DNA from: Luidia sarsii
Lineage: Eukaryota > Echinodermata > Asteroidea > Paxillosida > Luidiidae
Length of the DNA: 64,000 nucleotides
Direction: 5' to 3'
Assembly (NCBI GenBank): GCA_949987565.1
Contig: OX465111.1
Location: 2,764,459 to 2,828,458, forward strand
The notes beneath the pieces were generated by a model. That model was not told the DNA's origin. It made no database searches and saw only the letters and a program-made list of their open reading frames with translations. Positions 12,560-24,547 of this stretch are shown here, in pieces. Both the position numbers and the translations under genes were made by a program. How positions within the stretch are numbered: the first letter of the stretch is position 1; each line of letters opens with the position of its first letter.

Positions 12560-13667
12560 AATTTTAAGATTTACATTTTGGTAATTTTAGTCAGTAAGCA
12601 GTTTGCAACATTTTTGTATATCACCTCTTCACTTTAACTCATACACGGGTGTGGTAATTGGGGGTTTTGTGGAGCGGTTAGGCCCATGGGTTCATAACTT
12701 GGCCTTATCTATACGTTGTCCCGAGGCACTAAAACAAAACACAGAGAGGGGCGCGCAAGATTGTCAGACTGTGCGGGCCACGATGATAGCATGTATGCCT
12801 GCAGTGCTGCGACTTTTATTTACGATTTCATTTTGTATGGGCTCATGTGGCACAGTGGCAACTTGATGGAATCAAGCTGTAATTCTAAGCAGGCTCATAG
12901 AGTCCATTTACAAGCAATCACTTGGCCAAGTACTGGAGGGCCATCCTATATAGATGAGACAAGATGTAATTTCAGGACCTCTGAGGAATCCTCAGCGGTT
13001 AGACAGGAACAAATCGGGTGGGAAATGATTAATGTCAATGGAGAGTGACCAGGAAAGCGTGGCATATGAGATTCGGGATGATTCCCGAACAACAACTGAA
13101 GAAATCTAACAAAGTTTGGAAGAAAGAAAGAAAGAAAAAAAGAAGAAGCTGAATCATTATTCACAGGTTGCTCTTTCGGAAAAGGGCAAAAGGGAATTCC
13201 TCACTTGATCCTTCAAAATCCTTTTCATCCGACATCCCCAGCCCAATGCTTGGCATTTGTATCATTGGTGGAGAATAGGACACAAACAGGCCTTTAAAAA
13301 AACAAAAAACAAAACAACCGACAAAAAACCGGTGCAAGTTGGATTCCACTTTTATTTATTTGGTGGTCCACGACGACTGACTGCTGATGCAAAATTGAAT
13401 TGAATGTTTAGATAGACAGCAATCTAGAGAGTGGACCCTGAAAGGCTTTTCTTTTGGGGGCATTCTTTTATTCAAATCTGAAAAAACGGGGAAAAAGATT
13501 CCTGTTTACACTTGGCTTTTAGGAGCCACAGGAGGCTTTGTTCATAATCTGGCAGAATCTTTTCTGGGGTTTTTCAGACCAGTCTTGACATTTGAGAAAC
13601 TAGTATAGTCAGGGATGCCTGTAAAGTGAAGATGTGTTCAAAGAGCACGTTGTGGTTGTTGTGGTTG

Positions 13668-13698
<31 letters not shown>

Positions 13699-14070
13699 CC
13701 TTGAGGGTTTACTGTCTTAAAGTTGTACTTCCTTTTGAAGTACTGACAGGGGTGTGGTCCATCTGAGCAATGCAAACAATCTTTAGGGACAGTGACCTCT
13801 CCCTACTGCTTATGAAACCAAAGCGTTTTACATAAATAGTCTCTCTCTCTCTCTCTCTCAAAGAAAATACAGTAAACAACTTGTAGGTCCGATAAGGGTT
13901 CGCCCTACTCGATGTAATACACACTGAGTGTTTTGCCCGATTGCCTGTTGAAAAATAAAATATACCGGCAGTTCAGGCGGGATTCATTGCCTTGACTCCT
14001 GCTTTCTAGTGCAGACATCTTAACCGCTGGGCCACCGGCGGTGGGTACTGCGTGTATCCTAGTCTAGACT
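12560..14070. other. 3' flank without supported genes
   Basis: Contains a poly(T) of about 25 at 13668-13692, a CT microsatellite at 13841-13858 and AATAAA-type words on the minus strand near 13341. No exon supported. Confidence 0.45.
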
Positions 14071-14076
14071 TTTATT
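14071..14076 (-). terminator. Candidate polyadenylation signal AATAAA
   Basis: TTTATT on the plus strand reads AATAAA on the minus strand, about 270 nt past the stop of the candidate terminal exon. AATAAA is frequent by chance in AT-rich DNA. Confidence 0.25.
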
Positions 14077-14344
14077 TGCGCCAAGGAGAATGTTGTTCAA
14101 TCAGAATTTTGCCGTACTCGACCTAATAAGCTCAATGCTTTGTCTGATTGCCTCCTGAAAATAAACTGTACATGTTGCTCAGGCAGCAATTTGTGTATGG
14201 ACAAGGGCGGCATTTTGCGTAACAATCTCTTGTCCTTGTTGGATCGAATGCAGAGGCAGGTTGATAATCTAGTTGGCAAAGGGCTGGAGTCGTCGCTGCA
14301 ACCCCCATAGCCAATTCTGGGACGGTGGGCACCATACGTTTGCT

Positions 14345-14466
14345 CTAAAGATACATCAGTGGATGGTGTTCCTCTGGCCTGGCTGTCTTGGGGGCCCCCT
14401 GATTTAGGATGCTTAAGCGAGCAACCAGGCTGTTAACCTCCTCCTCGTTCAACACCTTGGAAGAGG
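14345..14466 (-). CDS. Candidate terminal coding exon of the DENND1-like gene
   Basis: Phase-compatible with the one base left by the tail exon, this reads ASSKVLNEEEVNSLVARLSI and then LNQGAPKTARPEEHHPLMYL followed by TAG at 14347-14345. The chosen acceptor is CCATGCACAG; a second AG at CTCTGAAG, 22 nt upstream on the transcript, is also in frame. Codon choice looks coding-like and the open frame extends further upstream. I do not recognise the peptide, so it may belong to this gene or be coincidence. Confidence 0.42.
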
Positions 14467-14969
14467 CTGTGCATGGGTGATACACTGTCTCTTCAGAGGT
14501 TAAAAACAAGGAGGTATCAGAACAGCTTCTTCCCACGTTCTGCTTCTCTTCGGAATTCCCTTCTAGTTCCTAGTTCAGGTTTCCCACCTTCTTAAACGAT
14601 CTAACCCCCAGAGTGGCTTTAACGCCTTGTTTTGGGTGAAATTGCAAACCGGTAAATGACAAGACAAAATCTCTGAGTATATGTCCTGATGTCTGCCTTT
14701 AAGAGAGGTCTGCTAGGATCGAATCCTCAAACGCAACTTAAAAAAGGGCTGCGGTTACCAGGATACCAGGGATATACAGCAGATGATTATGACAGGCGTC
14801 CCAAAGGTAACTGTATCAGATTTTGAGGTGTACATGTAGATGTAACAGTATGTACCGTAAATGCATGTAATCATGTACCATTACTGTACATTGTAGCTTG
14901 TAATTTGTCATTTCAACCAGAAGTACATGTGTACAGTGAGTTTCCCAAACTCTAGGCTGTAGCCTATAG

Positions 14970-15095
14970 TTGACAGTCATCCTGACAACAGGAAGAGTGC
15001 ACACTGCACAAACAGGGCTCTTTTCAGAGCCACACTCCATCTCAAAGGAGATGTCATACACATGCATCATGCATGGTGTCATCGCAAGCTCTCAC
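14970..15095 (+). repeat. Partial copy of the fold-back family
   Basis: ATCCTGACAACAGGAAGAG, CACACTGCACAAAC, GGGCTCTTTTCAGAGCCACA and ATGGTGTCATCGCAAGC follow the family order without the left arm. Confidence 0.55.
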
Positions 15096-15410
15096 CCACC
15101 GTGCAAACCTTCAAATCCTCTCCAGACTGTAGTGTGAAACGGTCCGTCTCTATTTTCCGGGAATTTCTCGAGGATTTTGTGTGAAGAGGCATTCAAAGAG
15201 TCATCTTTCCCCTCATCCCAACCAAAGCTAGTGCAAAAAGCCCAGTCCAGCTGAGAAGCTTACAGGGCAGCAAGGCTCATGGAATCCGGAATTGGGAGCT
15301 GTAAGGCGAGATGCTTAATGCTTACCCAAGGTAAAACTAGGCCGTAGGATTGGCGGCAGTATTCCCCTGACACACAGTACTGAGTCCTGGGGACGGATTA
15401 AAAAAAAAGC

Positions 15411-15537
15411 CGCACACGATGCATCGTGACTCAACTTACCATGGATTACCCATGGTAAGTTGCAATCTATCATTGCTCTACATCACTCATCGTCTTGCGA
15501 TTGGTCACAAGTTACAATGGGTTGGGTGAAACAAACC
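15411..15537. mobile_element. MITE, GGTTTCACCAAACTCATCGT family
   Basis: GATGCATCGTGACTCAACTT, CCATGGATTACCCATGG centre, ATTGGTCACAAGTTAC and GTTGGGTGAAAC match the 45.3-kb copy in reverse orientation. Confidence 0.6.
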
Positions 15538-16198
15538 GTTGCACAGACAAGCATACAATCAATTTCACGAAGCTCATCTTAATTTAAGCTTAATTCTGTG
15601 AAAATTGCTGATTGAATGAAATGCAAGTGTCTCTGTGACTGAGAAACTCATTCTCAAGTCAAGACGGAAATCGATGCAGCTGGAAAGTGATGCTTGGCTC
15701 TAAAAACTTACCCCGGTACACTCAATTCTAGGAAGACAGATGATATACATGTATTACAGTGCAATCAATAACAGCTGCATGTAATATAGGCTCTCTCCTC
15801 CAAATGTCTCGTTACAAGATTGACTCTAGTAATAAAAACAAATGTTGAAAACTACTCATGGAGTTTAAGCGACCAAAAAAATGGCAATCTAAAAAAAATG
15901 AGTCTGACCTTTCTATCTGAGCAGTGCCTTTCCCAAAGGATCATAGCTACATGTTGGATCAAAAAGTTGGGGCCATGCACGCGGAGACTTCTCTAGAACA
16001 GATCAGGATCGATGGCGTTGTGTGCCTCAGTACCCCATAATAAAGTCATTCACCTCCTCAGAGATACATGTACATATGTACACTGTACATAACTACATAT
16101 ACATATACATATTAGCTAATGCTATTTAGCTCCTGACTTGCACCCACACACTAACAAAGATATTCGGCTGTGATTTCATCTAATTTATTTTAAAATTT

Positions 16199-16300
16199 AG
16201 TGGGCCAGACATTTCGATCCTAGCAGCACCTTTCTCAAAGGCAGAGTCACTCTGCCCTTGAGAAAGGTCCTGCTAGGATCGAAACGTCAGGCCCACTAAA
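16199..16300. repeat. Imperfect palindrome of two Penelope-type tails
   Basis: Head-to-head tails meet at GGCAGAGTCACTCTGCC with a few mismatches (for example GCAGCACC on the left). Downstream sequence to about 16365 (TTTTAGTCAGTAAGCAG and on) is the conserved outer part of the same repeat. Confidence 0.8.
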
Positions 16301-16805
16301 TTTTGAGATTTGAATTTTGGTAATTTTAGTCAGTAAGCAGTTTTCAAAATTTGTGTATATCACTTTAACTAATTTATTTTATTTATCTAGTGTACTTAAT
16401 CTCATGAATTTTATATGTTTAATTAAGATTTTGTTTATACATGTATCTTACTTAATTTTTAGTATATTTTTGCAATTTTTTACAATCACTGTATTTTGTT
16501 TTTATTGTTTTTATTATACTTAAATCTTATAAATATTCTGTTTAAATCATATAAATCTTATAAATGTTCTGTTTAAATCTTACAAATATTGTGTTTAATG
16601 AGTTTTATCCTAAATCGCTGTTGTCCAATTAGTTTGACTGGCACCCATCCTTCCCGTCCCCAGCAAGACACAGGGATCCACAGCCCAAGGGCCAGACAGT
16701 GCAGGTGCTACACTGCCCAATCATGTTTTTTTCCCCCGAACACATGAAACTTGGAAATTGGAAATTCTGACAGTCATCCCATCAGGTGACATTGTCCCTC
16801 AAGGC

Positions 16806-17118
16806 TTTTAAAACCCCTACACAGTACACACCATTGGTAAAGGTCTTAGATAGAAACCCGTCCATACTTCTACTAATCCAGCGTATACATAAAATAACAC
16901 ACCTGTAAAAGTTTCAGCTCAATGAAAATGGTGAAAGACTGGCAAATTTTTTCATCAAACCGTGTAAGCTTCGAGGATCGTAAAAAGCACCTAGCAGAAT
17001 TTTCAATACTGCCATCGTGAATTTAAACCGGAAAATTGTGAGTAAATCTCGAAACAGTCGTCGGTAATTGCGAATGGACCGTGTTGGATTTGTGCAAATG
17101 GTGTGTAGGGGCTGTAAG
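16806..17118. mobile_element. MITE with CCCCTACACA ends
   Basis: Left TAAAACCCCTACACAGTAC and right GGTGTGTAGGGGCTGTAAG are inverted. Inner AACACACCTGTAAAAGTTTC and CAGCTCAATG are shared with the copy at 48703. Confidence 0.65.
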
Positions 17119-17119
17119 G

Positions 17120-18175
17120 CTGGTAAGCATGTTTCTTTTTCCAAAAGTCGCTTTAAAATGACCGTTGGAAATTCATACAAAATTCCACTTTTCATGAAAA
17201 TGGCAGCATTCACAGCATGTCTTATACTGGTATTTATTTCCACTTGAGTAAGTTTGAAAGTGAAGTGAAACAAAAACGCATTGCAACCGCACTCGCCCCG
17301 TCGTTCGTACCTTATCGGTGGCTGAGGTCGGCTTGCATTGACATGCAATGCCTTGATTCAAGTCGCCGCTCGAATTAAATGCAAATCGTCTCAGTGACTA
17401 AGAAACTCATTCTCAAGCCAGGGGGAAAACTAAAGCTGATCAGTTGTAATGTTAAAGCAGTGACTTGCTGAACACAAAAACCTCCCCCCAGGCCCGACAT
17501 CTGGAAAAAGGACAGATTTTGTGCGTACAAATGATCATGATCAAGGGCTACGTGTACATTTGTACACGCAGCTTGATCGTGAACTGAACTCTGGTCTTCA
17601 GGAAGGTTTGCCCGAGGGAGGCTCGAGCTTCATCGTTAGGAGTGCCGCTTGGCATTGGTGACTTGCTGACTCGGGTTTAGGGACATTCACTGAAAGGCCT
17701 CCTAATACAAAGGTTTGAATGGAGTGAGGGGGGAGAGGAAGTGTCCCATGATTGAAACTGCTTGCAGAACAGATGGCTGCCTTCCGCGCTGCACAATCAA
17801 TAAGTGGATATGTGTTAATGTGTGCAGATTTCCCTACTGCTGTACTAAACTGAACTCTAGCTAATGGCTATGTGCTGACAAAGTACAGAGGCCTGCAAGT
17901 GCAATGTTTAAATGTGTAAATTAAACACGTGGTTATTACACCTACATGCACTCCCGGCCGGATGACCATCCCGTGACCTCCCGCTAGCAACTCCTGCGGT
18001 GCCATGCATTATTGATAGGGCATACTGGGTTGCTGTGTGGTAAACCTCTGTGTCCATTTACAGTGATTGATTTATTTCACGGGAATTGAGTGCTCCCGAT
18101 TGTTTAGCATGTTTTGAGAAAGTGATTTACAAAAATGTTGCAAACTGCTTACTGACTAAAATTACCAAAAATGCA
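17120..18175. other. Part of the last large intron, no exon seen
   Basis: Mixed unique sequence between MITE and tail palindrome. Frames here lack paired splice sites in the required phase. Confidence 0.45.
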
Positions 18176-18180
18176 AATCT

Positions 18181-18274
18181 CAAAATTTAGTGGGCCTGAC
18201 GTTTCGATCCTAGCAGGACCTTTCTCAAAGAAAGGTCCTGCTAGGATCGAAACGTCAGGCCCACTAAATTTTGA
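18181..18274. repeat. Palindrome of two Penelope-type tails, short centre
   Basis: Arms match exactly around a 3-nt centre (CTTTCT-CAA-AGAAAG). The outer ends read TTTAGTGGGCCTGACG and its complement. It lies about 260 bp past the donor of the large tail exon. Confidence 0.85.
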
Positions 18275-18536
18275 TGTTTTGAGAATGAGTTTTCAAATTT
18301 TTGATACATTTTCATTTTGGTCATTTGAGTCCATGAGCAGTTTGCACCATTTTTGCATAATCCTTTGACAATGGCACATCATTTCAAAAATGGGCGCCGA
18401 AAAGAGGCTCGGTGTGAAGTCATGTTCAGTAGCTTCATACTATGTGCATGTAATTGGCCCTCAGACTGGTGCACTTTCTTCCCCCGAAAGCCGCGGTCCA
18501 CTGAATGCCGCACACACCGGCACGGATCTCACTCAC

Positions 18537-19431
18537 CTCCTTCTCGCTGGAACAAGACCAGATCGGCAAAGGGGTCCTTGGGGTCGGAGGCGGAGGGCGG
18601 CTGGAACGGGTTCTCACAGGCGGCTACCGGCTGCAGTGGGGTGTGCTGAATCTGGAACGGGTTGGTGGACGCTGGACTCTTGACCGCCGTAGCGGCGGCG
18701 GTGGCAAGCGACGGCGGGGGTCCGGAGGAGGGCGCCAGGTAGGCCCCTCCACTGCTGCGGCTACCGCTGCTGCTTGGTTGAGGCAGAACGCTGCTGGCCG
18801 GGCTGAGTAGGTCGGGTAGAGTGCTCACGGGTGGATGCTGCACAAGGACCTCTTGGATGGGGGGTTGCTGCTGCAGATGTTGCTGCTGCTGCTGTTGCCG
18901 GGGCGGACTGCCACCGTAGCTGCCCAGATTGGGGCTGCTGCTGGTGGCCCTCAGACCGGGCACCTGCAGAGGAGCCGACTCGGCCGAGGGGTTAGCGGTT
19001 GCCGTCGCCGCAGCCCCAAAGTCCAGTCCGTAGTCAGCCAGGAGCGTCTGGGCCGAGCTGTTCCACGGCATCCCGGCCTGGGCGTTGTTGTTGGCATGCA
19101 CCGAGCGGAAGGCCAAGGTGTGGTCTTCGCAGTCCACGCCCGGCGCGCTCTGGATGGCCCCGCCCTGCTGCTGCTTCTGCTGTTGTTGCTGCTGCTGCTG
19201 TTGTTGCTGCTGCTGTGCCTGCACTGCCGTCTGCTTAGGGGGCAGTGCCGGGGCTCCGGCCTCACTGCCGATGTCGATCAGCCGCTCGGTTGAGCCGTGC
19301 CTCTCCCGGCGGGGTGGGATGGGCGGGGGCGGGATCAAAGGGCGCTGGAGGCTGGTCCCGGGGCCGGGGGCCGACCTCTGCACCCGCCGCCTCCGGGGCA
19401 TCGGAACTGGAGCAGCCTCCACTGAATTCCT
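18537..19431 (-). CDS. DENND1: DENND1-like large Pro/Gln-rich tail exon
   Basis: This 895-nt exon is open throughout, phase 0 in (RNSVEAAPVPMPRRRRVQR) and one base out. It has an SH3-type proline run (PPPPIPPRRER), a glutamine tract of about 14 residues from mixed CAG/CAA codons (19165-19225), and a second Q-rich patch near 18870. The C-terminal part holds NPFQIQ, NPFQPP and DPKDPFADLV. NPF binds EH domains and DPF binds the AP-2 alpha appendage, as known for endocytic adaptors and connecdenn tails. GC content is clearly higher than around it. Reading on gives a stop within four codons, but the donor GGAG/GTGAGTGAG is near perfect, so splicing to a further exon is more likely. The acceptor is GGTCTGGTTCAG. 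Confidence 0.85.
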
Positions 19432-20346
19432 CTGAACCAGACCAAAAACAAAATGGGAAAAAAAAAATTAAAAAATCAGACTCACTTTCAATGAGGGTTT
19501 GCCCCGACTGACTCAACGGAAGGAGCAGTGTTGAGCACTGTGCGCTCGGTGCTTTTGCCTGATTGCCTGCTGAAAAAATTCCAGGCAGCTCGGATGGAAC
19601 TCTTGCTTTCTAGTACAGACATCTTAACTACATGCGCATGAGCACCAAGCTGTGTTAGATGTCTATGACTGGATTTTGAAGCCCTGTCAATCCAGTTGGT
19701 AACAGGGTTTCAGAATTTCTGTTAATTAGAGGGTTTATTTTCACCAAACAAAGAGAACTCACAGATTTACGGGCCAGAAGCTGGAACAACACACACAAGA
19801 GGCTGGAATAACACAGTCTAACATGTGTCTGATGGAAGTGGCTATGGCTACTACCTAACCAGCCCCCCACAGACTCGTGTGTGACTTGAAGCCGTAGCCA
19901 AATAATTCAGACATGGCCGCAGATTGTTCTCCTCCACTTGTCCCTTAGTTTACTTCTCTCCCCTACAAAACAGGGCACTCTGCCACTGAGCAATTCAGGA
20001 TAAAGCCGATGATGCTACTCAGAGGTGTAATCTGCACAGGTCATCAGATTGCAAGGGTTTTGACCTGTCCCTGTTTTTCTGGGACATCCAACGTGACATT
20101 TTGGAATGTGAAAAACACTTGGCAGTAACCAAGTGTCACGTTTAGTTCAGTTTATCTGACATTAATTGCATCAGATTCTGCATTTGTATTAGATCAGATG
20201 CTGCATTTATTAAATATAATAAGGCATTTAATAAGATTGTGCATTTTATTAAATATAATCCTGCATTTGAGAAAGGTCCTGCTAGGATCACACCCTCCTA
20301 ACTTTTGATATAATAAGGTGGCTTAAAGTTTTTTCTTTAAAAAAAA

Positions 20347-20690
20347 GGAGACTAAGGGAATGAGGAGGAGCTGGAGGAGCTGGAGGAGTAGGAGGAGGAA
20401 CAAGAGGAGCAGGAGGTGGTGGAGGAGGAGCAGGAGCAGGAGCAGCAGGAGGAGTTGGAGGAGTAGGAGTAGGAGGAACAGGAGGAGGAGGAGGGGAAGA
20501 GGAGATGAAGGAGGTGGGAAGGAGAATGGGATAGGGGAGGAGAGGGAAAAGGAGAAGACAGGGGAGGAGATGACAAAGGGAAGGAGAAGGAAAGGGAAAA
20601 GAAGGAAAAGAAGTAGGAGGAGAGGAAGGAGACAGAGAAGGAAGAGGACAAGGAGAAGGAGAAGGGTAGAAAAAGTACAGGGAGAAGGAA
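20347..20690. repeat. GGA/GAA polypurine tract
   Basis: About 340 bp of GGAGGAGCAGGAG and GGAGAAGGAAA type units in an intron; on the transcript this is pyrimidine-rich. Confidence 0.9.
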
Positions 20691-21383
20691 ATTTAAGCAG
20701 ATGCATGGGATGATGGGATCCATCACAAAAAGGGATAGCTGTGTCTGCGTGCTTTCCAAATGAATGAAAACAAATGACAAGAGAGCACACACAAATCATG
20801 ACTGAGCAGGCCGGTGCAATGCAATATCTTCCTTGCCTCCAGGTCACTGTGACCTGGTTTTAGAAACCCTCCCGCATCAATCCCTGTAACGGGCAGTGCA
20901 CTGGGGACCCCTATGAGACCATGCATACATGTAGGTCCCCACCTGCTCCCTGCACATCAATAATAGAGTGGAGGCTTATGGCTTGTTTGTACAACTACAT
21001 TGTACTTCTCCAAGTCTATTTTTCCATGAATAATGTTATCACTCGCATATGATCAAAATGGCAGATACTCTACCGTACATTTATTTTGAGATTTGCATTA
21101 ATTTAACTAGCAATTAGTCTGCAGCATTTTTGTGTAACTTCCAATGAGGGAGCTACATGTAGTTTTCTTACCTTCCATTCAAAATGTAGCCACCCCTCCC
21201 TCCCCTCCCCTTCCTAGCCCCAACCCATGGGTTGTCACAGGCATCCAAATTGCGAAATGAAATTGAATTGAACCCGAGACCTCTTTTTTTGCGTGCCAGC
21301 AATCGTACCATCTAAGCTATGCAGCCCAGAGATGGTGGCCTTCCCAAACAGTCAACTTGTCTTTGCCATACAATTGCAAGTTA

Positions 21384-21570
21384 TTACAAAACACAACAGG
21401 TCTATTGCAAACTATTACAATACACAACAGGTCTATTGCAAACTATAACAAAACACAACAGGTCTATTGCAAACTATTACAAAACACAACAGGTCTACTG
21501 CAAACTATTACAAAACACTTGTAACAGGTCTACTGCAAGCTATTACAAAACACAAAAGGTCATCTTAGCA
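21384..21570. repeat. 31-bp minisatellite, 6 copies
   Basis: Unit TTACAAAACACAACAGGTCT + ATTGCAAACTA. The fifth copy has a CTTGTAACAGG variant. Confidence 0.9.
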
Positions 21571-21614
21571 TGGGCCAATTGTCTGTTTGTTTGTTGTTAT
21601 CTTTATTTCTTATT

Positions 21615-21835
21615 TACTGACTGACTGACTGACTGACTGACTGACTGAATGAATGATTGACACTGACTGACTGACTGACTGACTGACTGACTGACTGTCT
21701 GACTGACTGACTGACTGACTGACAGACTGTCTGACTGACTGACTGTCTGACTGACTAACTGACTGATTGATTGATTGATTGATCGATCTAACAATCGATC
21801 GATCGATCAAATGATTGATTGATTGATTGATTGAG
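21615..21835. repeat. Compound tetranucleotide microsatellite
   Basis: GACT units grade into GATT, then GATC, then GATT again. Point-mutated units have themselves been re-amplified. Confidence 0.93.
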
Positions 21836-22268
21836 GTCAGTATGCCTTTAAACATCATCACATCCCGAGGGAGAGTGAAAGCCACTTGCCAGTTGTATTC
21901 AAGTACACCTGCGCACTTTGTGGCGACAGAGCAAGACTAACAAAATTTGCCATTCTGCCTGCTTTGTCAATGTTTCCGGTCAATTGATCCCGTTTCCCAT
22001 GAAAGGCTTCCATGAACTCTGACTAGCAGGCTTTGCAAAGGCAGACCCTGACTACACAGTTGAATTTGAATCAGTTGTACGTGTGTTGCATGTGTGTGCA
22101 TGCTGGAGCAGCAAGACTGTGGACTTGCTGGGGGCGTCATGTAGTCCGGTGGTGGGGGTTTGGTCTCCCGGGCGATTAATCAGTCCGCATGTGATTTGGC
22201 AATTCTGAGGCATTCATGTTCTGATGGAAGGTTTGTATATGTACCAGACACAAGGGGGAAAATGTTGC

Positions 22269-22270
<2 letters not shown>

Positions 22271-22317
<47 letters not shown>

Positions 22318-22420
22318 AAGAGAGATAGGATAGAGAGAAAGAGATAGGGGAGAGAGAAAGAGATAGGGGAGAGAGAAAGAGAGAGGATAGAGAGAGAGAG
22401 AGAGAGAAAGAAAGGGAAAT
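22271..22420. repeat. GA microsatellite
   Basis: Long GAGAGA run followed by GAGATAGG(GG/A) units of about 20 bp. Confidence 0.93.
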
Positions 22421-23844
22421 GAGACAAGACAGACATACGTGTAGAGAGTCCTGTTTCTTCTTTCCTCTCTCAACCTACAAAAATGCTTCAACCACCCCCC
22501 CCCCCCCAGCAAAATTGCATTTCAAGTGGCCGGAATCCTACATCGTCTACTGGACATTTTTTTTTTTTCTAACAAAAAAAAACAGCCTTTTAAAAAGTCC
22601 CATAAAAGCACTCCGACTGAATGTCAAGCACGGGCTTTGCAGAGACAAACTCAAATTGAATCAGTCCTTCCTGCGTTCAATTTGAATCAAGCCTACCGGG
22701 GGTATGTGTGCTGCATGTGTGCGCAGCACACTGTGGCCTTGTTGTGGGGGAGGATCTAAAAAAAAAAGGTTCAGTCGCCCATTCAATTGATCAGTCCGCA
22801 TGTGACTGCCAATAGATCGGTTGCACCGGCGGCCATCTTTAGGGCCTAGTCTTTGTTCCTCGTAGATACAGTAGGCAAGAGTGCACTCTTTGTACCTGCA
22901 TTGTCACTGAATTTGAATGACACTAGCAGGCCCCAAAGATGGCTGCCTGTGCAAACGATATATTCTGAGGCATTCATGTTGCGAAAGATGGTTCGTATGC
23001 ACCAGACTCAATTGGAAACCAAACAGTTTTTGCTGGAGAGACGACTGCGGCTGTGAAGCCAGTCACTTGTCACAGGAGCTGCTGACAGTTCCCAATACAC
23101 CGATCCAGTAGGCCACGCCCCTTCACAAATGGTCCGACCAATCGCAACGCGCGATTTAAGGTCCAACAAATCGCCGCCTTTTTTGTCCGACATAACGTTT
23201 TAAATGTTGTATCCTTTACTACACACTTTTCGTTGTGTTCACTTTTGTTTCGTACGTACCAGGCAATCCCTTTGCAAAAGCTGAGTTTTACCCTTAACCG
23301 TGGTCAAGCGGTGTTTATATTTTCTTGTAATTCTGACTCTCAATACCCTGGCAAGAGAGGAAATGTACATTTTTGGGCCTTTTCAATTTCCATTTCCAAT
23401 GGAGAGTGCTTTCAGTGGATGCGGGCGTGCAGTGGATGAGCATAGCGTGACACGTTGTGCACATGTGTGCGGTTGCTTGGCCGTTCCTACCATGATGGGC
23501 ATGGCCTACTGGATCGGTGTATTGCAAAGGCCCAATATAGCACAAGAAATGGGTGAGCCAGTCCCCAATATCAAAAATAATAGAGACGGGATTATATGAC
23601 ACAGCCACCTCCGCCCACATGGCAGAAACTGGAGTGAAGCTGGAGCAGACATCAATAATCTCGATGGACAGCCACGATATGCCACAGTTCAGAGGTCAAT
23701 CTTGACACAGACATCGCTGCCACAGTGAGTGGCCTATCCCTCGAGTGTGTTCCAACCTAGCCTAGGTAAATACCAGTCCAGACAATGACGCCCACTCAAA
23801 CGTCCGACAGCATCAAGCTCCGAATCCCCAGAATGTCATGGGCC

Positions 23845-24000
23845 TGACATTTCCAGTTTCCAGCAGAACCTGACGATTCCATCCTAGCAGGACTGCTAGG
23901 ATTGAAACGTCAGGCCCACTAAATTTTGAGATTTGCATTTTGGTAATTTTAGTCAGTAAGCAGTTTGCAACATTTTTGTATATCACTTTAAGATTGAAAT
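23845..24000 (+). repeat. Penelope-type tail copies, partial head-to-head
   Basis: A degenerate left arm (GACATTTCCAGTTT) is followed by GACTGCTAGGATTGAAACGTC and the conserved outer segment to TATATCACTTTAA. A weaker, more diverged copy is at 24175-24215. Confidence 0.6.
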
Positions 24001-24388
24001 ATCACGACTTCATTAACGCAATCATTCCTTTTGGTTTTGCAATTTGGGCCATTTCAGTCAGTGAACAGTGTAGCATGCCAATATCCTTTCATCTGTTCTT
24101 AGTCTTAGATTCTTTTCTTTTTTTGCAATTGCATCTTATTCTCTTGTAGACCAGGGGCCAGATGACCTGTGCCTTTTGAAGAAAGGTCCTGCCAAGATTG
24201 AAATATCACTCCCTCTAAATTATTTCTTTTAGTTTTCCAATTTTGGCCATTTCAGTAAGTGAACAGTTTGCAGCATGCCCACACTCTTTCGCCTGGTTTC
24301 TGAGCCTTGTTAGATTCAATGTTGCAATTATTTTTTAAGCTCATCTTAAATAGATAAGACTTTAGGCTTTGCATGGTGGGTGAATCAA

Positions 24389-24547
24389 TATAGGAAGGTT
24401 TGCGGTGACACCATGTATCAGGTCTCTTAAAGGAAGAGGTGTGGTTCTGAAAAGAACCCGAGCGGTAACTCCACTCAGGTTCTTTTCAGAACCACACCTC
24501 TCCCTTTAAGAGACCTGATATATGGTGTCACCACAAACCTTCCTATA
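24389..24547. mobile_element. Fold-back element, GGTTTGCGGTGACACC ends
   Basis: A near-perfect 159-bp inverted repeat. Ends are TATAGGAAGGTTTGCGGTGA and its complement; the centre is AACCCGAGCGGTAACTCCAC. The inner part contains GGTTCTGAAAAGAACC, shared with the other copies. This copy lacks the hammerhead-like centre. Confidence 0.85.

Noticed and set aside
16914..17348. 144-codon minus-strand frame
   Set aside because: Lies mostly inside the CCCCTACACA-end MITE; no coding features.
18835..19435. Plus-strand frames opposite the tail exon (LLLLLL and CCCCCC runs)
   Set aside because: Shadow of the minus-strand CAG/CAA polyglutamine codons.
20323..20847. Leucine-rich minus-strand frame resembling membrane protein
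   Set aside because: Translation of the GGA/GAA tract; hydrophobicity is from CTC/TTC repeats.
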